Source: Hygrocybe punicea
Lineage: Eukaryota; Basidiomycota; Agaricomycetes; Agaricales; Hygrophoraceae
Assembly (NCBI GenBank): GCA_963556145.1
Contig: OY744470.1
Coordinates: 5,952,001 to 6,016,000, forward strand
Reading direction: 5' to 3'
DNA length: 64,000 nucleotides
Within the stretch, counting starts at the first letter, position 1. Each line of letters begins with the position of its first letter. Below, one piece after another: positions 44,329-53,971 of the stretch. Below the pieces are notes generated by a model. That model saw only the letters and a list, made by a program, of their open reading frames with translations, had not been told where the DNA came from and searched no databases. A program made the position numbers and the translations under genes.

Positions 44329-45605
44329 ATGACACACCCGATGGCCGAATTCGTTGCCGCTGCCTTCGAGGCCCTCAAGACGCACACGGACGCGAAACCA
44401 GCGGAGGGCGCCGCCGGAGAAGAGTGGATCGCATGGGGACAGGATTTCGAAGAACTCCTGGTAAGTCATCGCAACTGCGCTAACCTTTTCGCTGACTACC
44501 TTTGATCAACAGTACAATTATCTCGAGTTCGAACGAACAACCGGGCCGATAGAGAGTAGCGAGGAAGTCGAGGAGATGCAGAGGGACGCCGTCACGGCGT
44601 TGGACTTCATCGAGGACGAGCAGGCATTGCAATGGGGCGGGGAGATTTTGCTCCCAAGGTTGCATGCCAAGGCGAAGAAAGCTCGAGAAGACACGAGGAA
44701 GGCAAAGGAGCAAGCCAAGGCAGAGCAAAAAGCGCGCAAGGCGCACGAAGCCAAGCAGAAGAAGATTCGCGAGGCCGAGATCGAGCGGACCAGGTTGGTG
44801 AAGGAGGCTGCGGACAGAGCTGCGGAGCAAAAGGAACGCGCCAAGGTCCTATATGCGCGGTTCCTGCGCAAAGAGATCACACGGGACGAAATGGCGAGGT
44901 TGATGACGGGGTCGAACAAGGGGGACGGGGGTAGCGAGACGGAAGCGGGCTCGCAGGGGGAAGAGGAGATAGGATTCGAAACGGAATACGAAGGGCAGGG
45001 GGGGCCGTCGAAAAAGCGCAGGAGGGTCGGTCCCGGGAAGGACCTTTGCGATGTCCAAGGCAAGGTAAGTAACTAGTCAAACTTTACCATTCGTCTGTAC
45101 TCATGAAAACTTCGTAGTGCAATCGTTGCCGCACAGCGAGGGCGGCCGACGTCGTTTGCAAGTTCGACGAGCAGGACCCGCGGTGCAGGAGGTGCCGCGA
45201 CGTGAAGCAGGGATGCTTTTGGAATGGGGTGAACCGGATGGGGCAGAGGAAACGCGGGTGGGGCATGCCGAGGAAGCCGGTTTCCAGCAAAGGTCGCGCG
45301 GACAAGGGAAAGGTGCGGGTGGATAAGGGGAAAGAGAGGGAGAGAAACCAGCTGCCCCCCCGAGGTAAGTCGCTAAAACGACAGGGTATCAAACGCGCTG
45401 ACTGACCATCATAGCCTATATTGGTACCCGTCCACCACGAAGTGTGCGGGTCATGGACGTGGAAGCACGGAAACGCGTGTTACGGGAAGAGATCGCGGTG
45501 ATCGAAGAACGGGTCGCGGTGTGGGTGAGAGCGCAAACCGAAATGAGGCGGGAGCTGGTGCAGCTGGAGGACGAGGAGGAGGAGTACGGCGAATATGAGG
45601 AGTAA
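44329..45605 (+). CDS. antisense gene in the Gypsy element: 373-aa protein with Zn2Cys6-like cluster
   Basis: Exons 44329-44460, 44513-45064, 45118-45364 and 45415-45605. All introns are GTAAGT...AG and the total is 1122 nt in phase. Residues 1-44 are acidic/helical. About 60-200 is a long charged coiled coil (Lys/Glu/Ala). A nuclear-type basic patch KKRRR follows. At the start of exon 3 six cysteines are spaced C-x2-C-x9-C-x8-C-x2-C-x6-C, close to the fungal Zn2Cys6 DNA-binding fold. The C-terminus is a second Glu/Arg helix ending EYGEYEE. The gene lies between pol and the 3' LTR on the strand opposite to the element. No stops despite decay of pol. Alternative in-frame start at 44284. A DNA-binding role is inferred. 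Confidence 0.7.
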
Positions 45606-46076
45606 ATGGGAGAAGGTGCGAAAACGCGCGCGTGCCATCTGTGTTATATATGTAAAACCTTTTTAGCTGTTTTCATATATGTATTATAGTAATTTGTCTG
45701 CTCTCGAATCGAAAAAAAGTCACAGGAAGCGGAAGAAGCGGAAGAAACAAATATAAACTTATCTAGGGGAAAGGCTCAGTAGATCATCATCGCCGTAAAA
45801 CCCTGCAAAGACGAAGTCTTGCGCGACAAAAGTCTCGCTTTTATCGCGACTTGAATCTCGTGCTACAATAAATAAATAAAAACAAGGTATAAGCGATAAG
45901 TGTAAAAATGAGAGAAGCAAAGAAATTCAGTCAATTGTCGTCGACATCAGAACTGGGTTCCTGTGCTTCAGGAGGTTGATCGTCGTCAGAAGTGTTTTCG
46001 AGTTCGTTTAGTCATTGCGCGGGAATATCGAGGAAGCGCGGCGGGAGTGAGATTGAACTGCGAGCAAAATAGGGGA
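45606..46076. other. spacer between the antisense gene and pol
   Basis: About 470 bp with the presumed 3' ends of the two convergent transcripts. No ORF or repeat of note. Confidence 0.5.
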
Positions 46077-47211
46077 CTACTCGAAACGCTGCGATCGGTC
46101 GGTGAAAGACAGATCCATCAAGTTCACAGAGAATGTAAGCGCCGCCAAGTTGTGCGAAATAACAATGAGGGGACCAAGATACCGCGGGCGCATTTTCCGG
46201 TTTAGCGCTTTCTCTATCTGTGTGTTGCGAATGAGTACTAAGTCACCGCTTTTGAAATCAAAGTTGCGAATCGTCTTCGCGTGTTGCTTTTCGAAACGTT
46301 GTGCCGCTTTCCGGCGAACATCGTAAACTTGCGAGTATATGCGATTAATATTGTCGCTACGTTTTTTGGAGTGCGATCGCGCGTCGCGCAATCAGGTCTG
46401 TAGAGGATAGGACTGAATCCGGCGGGGGTTGAAGGTATGTTGCTTCTACGATGTCGAGTGGTAATAGGGGATGAGCGCCAGTCGCTGCGAAGTAAGGTGA
46501 GCAGCCCATTCATCGTCGGATAGTGATACGTTCGGCCCAAAATACCGAGTACGTCACATTGGCCCATCTAAACTGGTCGCCGTCCGCAGCTTTGAAGAGA
46601 GATTGTCGAACGTCGTAGTGCGGTCGTTCCACGAGACCGTTTGCACGGGAATTGTAGCCGGAGATGCGAATGTGGTTAACGCGGTATCGCTTCGAAAGAT
46701 AAGTGAGAGATTTGATGAGCGCGGGTCCGTTGTCTGTAACGATTTCGCGGAGAGAACCCCATCAACAGAGAATATCTTCGAATATCCAATCTCCGATTGC
46801 GCGAGCATTTTCGTTGCGAAGCATTCTGAATTTGGGGTACTGAGTAAGCGAACAGCGTCCTTGGATTATATATTTGTATCCGCTAGATGTCGGTAAGTGC
46901 ATCGTGTCGATGAATATTTTGGCGAAAAGTGGGGCGGGCGTTGCGACGACAGGGGGAATGAGAACCTGACCGGATTGGCGAAGCTGGCAAAGATGGCATG
47001 TGCGAACGAACCAGTGAATATCGGCTTGCATGTGTGGCCACCAGAAGCGTTCTGCGATCATAGCGCGAGTTGCGTAAAATCCTTTGTGTCCTACTTCGTC
47101 GTGGGCTTGTCGCATAATTGATGTTCGGTGATCGCGCGATATGACTAACTTGTGCGCGCCATTCTGGTCTTTGCGCCATAGTCTAGTTCCATCGAGGAAA
47201 AAGTCTGTACA
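46077..47211 (-). pseudogene. Gypsy integrase region, broken
   Basis: Integrase inserts element cDNA into the genome. The HHCC zinc motif (H...H at HDEVGHKGF, CHLC) lies near 46980-47110, and catalytic Asp-bearing stretches are FIDTMH (near 46900) and IVTDNG (near 46735). In-frame stops: TAG at 47210-47212 between RNase H and integrase, and TGA at 46762-46764 in DILC-stop-WGSLREIV, where Arg is usual. Frame changes below about 46560 separate the C-terminal part (46077-46567). Confidence 0.75.
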
Positions 47212-49573
47212 CTATCGGATGAAGGTCGCGTAGTCGGAATCAGCGAGGCCGATCGGGCGATCTAAGTCGCTGAGCCATTTCTTTACTAGGGTTATGCGAT
47301 CGTCTTCTCTGCGAGCAGCGTCAGTGCACGGTACGTCGTCGTAGGTAAGCGTAGGATTGGATCCTTCCTCCTCACTAAAATGGTGACTGTCCCCAGTCAC
47401 AAGCGCGGCGAAAGCGGAACAAGATCGCAACGAACGCAGGGACGGATGAGGAGTATTGATCATATGCGCGAAACCATAGAGGCGGTCGATCCAGTCTTCA
47501 GTTTCTTCTATGCTGTCCTTTTCTGGCGGAGAATCCAGAGGTTGTTGTACACGCCTTGAAAGACCATCCGGGCCGTGGTGCGTACCCGGGACGTGGACTA
47601 TAGTGCAGTGGAAAGTGAGAATCGTGGCGATCCAGCGGTTAACGCTAGCACTTGGCGCGATGTCTGGGTTGCGTAGCATGCCTGTGATGTAGCGCGCGTC
47701 TACCTCGACAACGAGATTACGAACGCCGATTAAGTACAGCCGCAGGTCGCAGAGCGCGCGATAAAGACCAAAGATTTCTAGTTTAGGTTGAGAGAAGCGC
47801 GATTCGCGATCATTTAGTGTGATAGAACCAAAGCAGTTGTAGAAACGGCGAGAAGTTGTCGGGATCACATTGACAGAGGATGTATCCAACAGCGATGTAG
47901 GATGTGTCGACAGCAAGAATGACCAGCGAATTTGAAGTGTAGTCGATCGGACGAAGCGCAGGTGAATCGAGAACGGCTTGTTTCAGGTCTGCCTGAGCGG
48001 CGATCTGGTCGGGACCAAATTCGAAGGGTGCGTCTTTGCGCGTGAGTTTAACAAGATGATGCGCACGTTGCGCGAAGTTGCGGATAAAGATTTGAAGAAC
48101 GCCTACTGTACCAAGGAACGAGCGGACATCGGACAGGTTGTGGCAAGGGCCCCAGTTACGAATCGTGGCTAGTTTCTCCTCGTTGGGTAAACGGCCGGTT
48201 GTTGTGCAGCGATGACCTACTACTGTGATTTCAGGAGCACAGAGTGTAGACTTGAAGGCGGAAAAGGTTCCCCCACAGTATTTCATGCGTTGGACAATGC
48301 GATTAAGTGTAGTGAAATGTTCCCAGACGAAGCGGCGAATCCCCGGGTTTGCGGCGATAGTTTCGTAAGTGCCGTTGTGTAGGAGATAGGACAATTTAGG
48401 GCCTTTGACTGGGACATCGTCGATGTAAGGTATCGTCCACTGCGGGATCTCGGGTTGCAGGATGAAAGTAACGTCATCATGGAATATCGGGACTGAATTT
48501 GTCCATCCCATAGGTAGAGTAACAAGTCGCAACGCTCCGAAAGGTGTTTGGAAGGTGGTATAGTCGCGCAAGGACTCGGCGATAGGTCGCTCGTCGTATC
48601 CGACGTATAAATCAAAGCAGGCGCCACAGGATCGGCCAGCGAACTGTTCGGCCATGTGTTCGGGGATAGGAGGTACGCCAGAATGCGCGATGGTCACTGC
48701 ATTAAGAGGCTCGAGACTGTGAACGATGCGAAGCGTTTTACCGCCTTTCTTCAGAACCGTAAACCAACGCGAGCGATAGGAGGAGTTCGAGGGTTCGTAG
48801 GCTTTGGCTTCGATTTTACAGCGAATAATATTGCATACTTCCTCATAAATACCAGGAGGAATAGGAATGTTGCGCTGGACCCAGGGAGTGTGCGGTAATA
48901 CGGGAAACTTGACGGGTGGAAAGAAATCAGTGCGAAATCTTCCGCGCTCGTTGTCAGTCCACGCGAAACCTTTCTCTTGTTTGCGTATAAAGTCGTGCAT
49001 TAGTGCGCGCTCAGCCGGCCAGAGGAAGTCGCCTTCGTGAACTTTGTCGAACGCATCGCGACGTTCCTGCGTGTAGCGGTCTGTGGGGACGAAAGGTGGA
49101 GGATTCGGATCGAGGTCAGGAAGTTCGGCAAGCGGATCGCCAGTGATTTTGTGTTTTATACGGAATTTGTCGGGGAGTTCAGTGATGACAGGTTTGACCT
49201 TGCGAGCGACGGGCTTGTAGACTTTCTTTTGGGCGGCGAAAACGCTAGCGAAATCATCTGATAGTGTAAAAGGAAACGCGGATGAAGCTGAATAGGAAAA
49301 GGATGACAAGGGATCTGTCGACGAAGGAGAAACAGAGGTTGAGCATACTGGAGTAGACAGGGAACCATTAGGAAAATCGCAGGCGGAAAGATAGACGCGG
49401 GGAACTGTAGACGAAGACGACAGGTCCGCTAAATGGGTATAAGATTCAATGTACGTAGCGTTGGTATGTTCGTCGTGCACTATTACTAGCGCGATGTCTC
49501 CGTCATCTAGTGCGCTCAGTTCCCCTTGTTGATAAAAACCGAGGACGAGTGTAGGGGTACGCCGCGCCGTCAT
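47212..49573 (-). pseudogene. Gypsy reverse transcriptase and RNase H, frameshifted
   Basis: Open from 49573 to about 47855. The RT core includes ACFDLYVGYDER and the catalytic YIDD (about 48412-48430), then the connection domain. At about 47855 one extra T shifts the frame, and RNase H resumes in the frame of 47916-47212 (LVVEVDARYITGML, HHGPDGLSRR). A second purine-rich sequence resembling the 3' tract lies at 47366-47405. The RT active site itself is intact. Confidence 0.85.
47366..47405 (-). other. internal copy of the PPT-associated sequence (possible central PPT)
   Basis: CCTCCTCACTAAAAT followed by TGACTGTCCCCAGTCA on the plus strand closely matches 44190-44222 next to the 3' LTR, including the small TGACTG/CAGTCA hairpin. 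It is located inside pol coding sequence. Confidence 0.5.
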
Positions 49574-50466
49574 GCTTCGCTTCGAGGGTACGTTGGAATT
49601 GTCACCGATCTGTTCAAATTTGGATCGCGTATCGTAATCGTCTGGTCTTCGTTGCGGTAATTCTTGACAACGCTTTCCGTTAGTACGTCGAACGGTCGTC
49701 CCAGGAGAATATGGTACGCGGGGTCACGGATGACATGCATCTGAAGGAAAAGCATGATGTCGCCAATTTTACAAGGAACATTCCACACGAGACCCAGGGA
49801 CTGATCAATCGAACCATTCGCCGACTGCATATTGAGACGAATCGCCGGGTCGTAGGGAAGGCTAAACTGATGGCAGACGTCTTCCGACATTGCGACAATC
49901 TGAGAACCAGGGTCAATGATGCTACCGACTTGTTCTTGTCTGTCGACGAGTAAATTAACGGCGCGTAGAGCGTGCAATTCTTTTGCGATGGTAAGGATTT
50001 CAGGAATTTCGCCCGGCGAGAGACTCATGAGGTAGGTCTCATACGGGTCGGGAACAATGATGGGTTGCGGTTCAGCGGAGGCATTTTTGCAAGTGTTCTC
50101 GCATGACGCAAAAGGAAGTGGGTCGTCGGCGAAGATGTTAACTTTTACCGGCGATGTGCCAGGAGGTTGTACTCGCTTGGGCGTAATATCATTGCGAAGT
50201 TTCAAACGACAGTCCGGAGAAATTGAGAACAATTCCATTGGTGTGAGCGTGACACAGGGAGCCGCCATAGAGCGCGAGTAAACCTCACTAATAATCTTAG
50301 AGTCCTGGATAGGGGCTTGAGTGCGATACGCGGGTTCTTTATCCTTAGATTGTTTTAACGGTGGACCTGCAAAATTACATTCGTGTGGCGGGCGGTACGC
50401 AGTTTCCGGTGCGGATGCGAAGGGATGGATGGGCGGTTCTGCGGTAGGAGCGGGTGTCGCAGGCAA
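49570..50466 (-). pseudogene. Gypsy protease region
   Basis: Aspartic protease-like segment with the active-site stretch SIIDPGSQIV (about 49905-49935) and downstream LLGRPFDVL. The ORF is 298 aa and overlaps the RT frame by four bases. Upstream it meets gag only after a frame change near 50490-50590. Confidence 0.7.
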
Positions 50467-50489
50467 AGGGGCTTGTTGCGCGGTTGATT

Positions 50490-53078
50490 GATCAGGCGCG
50501 GGCTGAGCGCATGGACGAGGTAAACCGGTGGTAGACGGGACAGGTTTGCGCTGACGAGAAATCTCTCAGCTTCGGAGATGCAATTCTTTTTACAGAGAAA
50601 TTTTGTGATAGTGAGGAATGCGCGATGATAAGCGCCAAGCTCTATGATGTTTGCGATTCCCGACTGATGTTGTTTCTCGACGAGTTTCTCCATATCCGAT
50701 ATGGACCATTTCCTCTCGTCTTCCGAACCAGGATAAAGCTTATACACAGCCTTTGTGAACTCTTCGTAAGTCGATGCCGGTTCATACTCGTCGAGCGATT
50801 CCCAAAGTTCGGCGGTGTCTATGTCGAGATAGCGCAACGCATATCTCTTTTTGTCGACAGCATCGGCTACTGCACACGAATCGAATTGGGCCTCGAGCTC
50901 GTCAAAGTATCGGCGAAGTTTGCGCGGGTGCTCCGGCGAGAAGCTAGGAGCGGTATTATGACCGCGAGCGGGCATTTGCGGTGGAGTCGCCATTGTTTGA
51001 GCTGCGGGTGGTGGTGTGGGTGGACGCGATAAGGTAGATGACGAGGGTGTGGATGTTACATTTCCAACTCCGCTTCCGACCCCGATGCCCATTCCAATAC
51101 CTACCATGACGATTCTGCACTGCACACCTTCCTTTTTCATTTCATTTTGTCCTTTGTCTTCCTTTCAACGTCATTGTTTCTTCATTCGGACATCCTTGTA
51201 TTTTCTTATTCTTGTTCTCTTTTTGTCCCTCCTTCTGGAACAATCCAGACCGACCATGGACATATCCCACGTGACCTTGTTGTACCCAAATAGTCTCCTT
51301 GCCGATGGACGTCACCGACATTGTCTTTTCCCTTCGATATCTTGTTTACGCTATCCCACGACAAACCGATCACAATGGCTGTACTCCCGACACAGCTCAT
51401 TACTGTAATTGTTATTGGCAGCATTGCCATCACCTTCCTGATCGGTTTCTACCTTGTTATGATCTATCTTTGGCATCGGCACCGAAACCCTTCCACCATT
51501 GATACTTCTGACTTCCACCTCAACAATATATCGACACGTAATTGACAATTGCCATTCCCGGATATTTGGTTTCCATATTCGTACCCTGTGCCCACCATTA
51601 TCCTCCCTGACGATCCGACGACATTCCTCACCTGCATGCGAACTCTGGACAATCCCCGATCACAAGACATTTCACTGTTCTCTCTAATCCGACCATCGCC
51701 GGAGCATACTCTTTTAGACTTCGACCACAGACCATACGACTTCCCAAACAGTGAACCAACCCCTATCGCATATTGTTCGCACGACACCGCTTCAATGCAG
51801 TACCCGACGACTTGTTCCCACAGCTTGTCACTCGTGCCATGACTCGAAACCTGGACCCACGTTCATTTATCCTTTTCCATCCATAATCTTGATACCTCCC
51901 ACACTCGTTTACAATGATACCCTTTCTTGGACAAATACCGACATCAGGTGGACCACATTGTTCCACACACAGGACAAGACACCGCCCCTCGATACGTCAT
52001 TGACACAGACATCGTCATCCGGTACAGCTTGTGCTGTTCACATGTCTGACCTCGACTAGCCCACTGTCCTAGTTGGTTTTTTCCTCTATACATTCCTTCA
52101 TTTTCTTTCATACCAACCTTGCCACTATATCCACGCTACCTCAAGACACTCTCATCACCAACCCCACACTGGACGATACCCATCTTCGACCCGACCGTGC
52201 AACGCACTTGCCAGACTGCGCACTTGCCTGTTACAGCAAGTGTAGACCCCGAATAGGCAATTCTGCACATCACATGATCCGATGACAAATCATCCGAGTC
52301 ATCCGGACCCCCTCTATTCCTCAATGACACCCGGGCCTCCAGTTGGATCGCGAGAACATCGACATGAGGACGCCTCATGTACGCCTCATGGTGAACACAT
52401 GGTAGAGTTGGACATATTATGGCTTCATGGTTGTATTTCTATTTACCTCCCCTCAAGACCAGTCACTATATATACTGTTCTTGTTGTTGGTTCGGACTTT
52501 TTCTTCTTTTCCTTTCTTTACGTTTAGTCTGGTTCTTGGGGCAGACTCATCTTGTTTTGGGTAACCCCCACGGCTCGCAATGACATTAGACCTTGACCCC
52601 CCCCTCTTAGCAGTGTTGTCTTAGCTGTAAGCAACAATGAAAACTGCTGTCCTCTCCTCTGGAATCCGATCCCTAGTTAAGTTGATTGTTGCCGGAGCCC
52701 GCTGCAGAAGCGATCCGTAACAGTGGAGCTCGGTAGAGCAGGAATAGAAGAATCGAGAGTGGATGTGGATGGTAAGTTAGAAAGTGGACCGGAAGAGGGG
52801 TCGGAAGTGTGTCGAGATAAGGAACCGCTAGCTGGTGTGGGAGATTGTGGATTGTAATCACGCAGAGAATCGTGAAAATCTAGAGGCATGCGAGGTGAAT
52901 GAGAACAAAATCGATGTGAGGTATCGTGTTCGGAATCGGAGGAACTTTCGGTGAGTTCGTCGAGATCGCTGTCGAAGTCGGGGATATTCCGAGAGGTTGT
53001 CGCACATTGTTGCGCTTGACGCTGTACTGAGCTACGAGTACGATATCTGTTGGTAGCTATGGTGCTCGAACTAGACAC
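50490..53078 (-). pseudogene. Gypsy gag, interrupted by a solo LTR
   Basis: The start ATG is near 53078, 55 bp from the 5' LTR. The N-terminal part (53078-52723) is Ser-rich; after the solo LTR (51054-52722) the frame continues (PSSSTLSRPPTPPP) into the capsid-like domain with KLRRYFDELE and YLDIDTAELW. The solo LTR with its TSD GTGGA leaves the joined frame open. The C-terminus changes frame near 50590. No CCHC knuckle is visible. Confidence 0.75.
51054..52722 (-). repeat. solo LTR, 1669 bp, TSD GTGGA, inside gag
   Basis: Starts TGTTACATTTCC and ends GATCCGTAACA, with GTGGA on both sides (51049-51053, 52723-52727). Same family as 41442-43113 but opposite orientation. A short ORF inside (51366-51545) encodes a hydrophobic segment and is not a supported gene. 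Confidence 0.9.
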
Positions 53079-53110
53079 GTTAGTCGAAGGAGTGGTTTAA
53101 ATGTTAAGTC

Positions 53111-53129
53111 CCCTCGCGGTGGGCTCCAG
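53111..53129 (-). other. candidate primer-binding site
   Basis: On the minus strand TGGAGCCCACCGCGAGGGG begins five bases after the 5' LTR end. A TGG start fits pairing with a tRNA 3' end (CCA); the tRNA is not identified. Confidence 0.5.
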
Positions 53130-53133
53130 AAAA

Positions 53134-53971
53134 TGATACGGTTTCCACGTCTATGACCCCGGATAAAGAGATAATAAATGATGAAAAACATCGCAAAGGT
53201 GCGAACGAGACTTGGGGACACTCCTGACAATAACGCGATAGTGCGCGATAATATGCGCGATAAAATAAACAAACGCGAAGAGTCGCAAGACAACGCGATG
53301 TCGCAACGCAGTGATAAACAAGGATCGGAAGGCTTAGCTGGGTGTCCTAGATGACAGCGCGATACGCGGTGATGACGCGACGAGACGGAGGTTCTGCGCT
53401 ACGACTTAGGTCACGATAGCGGAGAGTACGTGATGAGGAGAGACGCAGATTCAAGTGAGAATGACTAGATCCTTTTAAAACTTAAGCCGCAAACTAGTGG
53501 AGAGGGGAGAACTGGGTTCTTCGTCGCATATTTTCTACTACAGGGCACTTTTTATATTCTAAAGGGATAGGGGGAAAGGGTGGATGAGTGAAATAGAAAT
53601 GCAGCGAAATATCGCATGAAAGCGACGAAACGGGAACGGAATAGCGAAGGATTTGAAATAACGGCAAATATCACATGAAAGTCGGCGAAAAGACGAAGAT
53701 AAACCGGATGAATTACATTTCTGGTATCGGACTCGGTGTCCGAACGTGTAGGACGTGTTTAACAGTCGTGTGTCAGCGTTTTAAGACCGGGTCGCGTGGT
53801 TAAGATACAGCGAAGATGTCGCGGTCACGCGCACGTCGATCGGCATAAGTCGTGCAAGTCGCGGGCGGCGCGCTGATGTTTCGCATGTACGCGGGACTGC
53901 AGAAGAGTCGTAGGGAAAGTAGAATTGACCATATGAGAGATTCTGTGCCCAAAGGGAGAGACTGCGTATCA
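53134..53971 (-). repeat. 5' LTR of the Gypsy element
   Basis: 838 bp, same length as the LTR at 43347-44184. Followed on the right by CCAGG and the remaining hAT end. Confidence 0.92.

Larger units (their letters stand above)
43347..53971 (-). mobile_element. Ty3/Gypsy LTR retrotransposon, minus orientation, decayed
   Basis: Two 838-bp LTRs (43347-44184 and 53134-53971) begin TGATACGG and end GCGTATCA. The order on the minus strand is gag, protease, reverse transcriptase, RNase H, integrase, which is Gypsy order. The primer-binding site candidate is next to the 5' LTR and a purine tract is next to the 3' LTR. Gag is interrupted by a solo LTR, and pol has frameshifts and stops. The flanking pentamers (TCTGG, CCAGG) do not match. 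Confidence 0.9.

Noticed and set aside
51321..51545. Short ORF with a transmembrane-like segment inside the solo LTR
   Set aside because: It lies in LTR sequence, is short, and the inverse copy at 42640-42890 does not support conserved coding.
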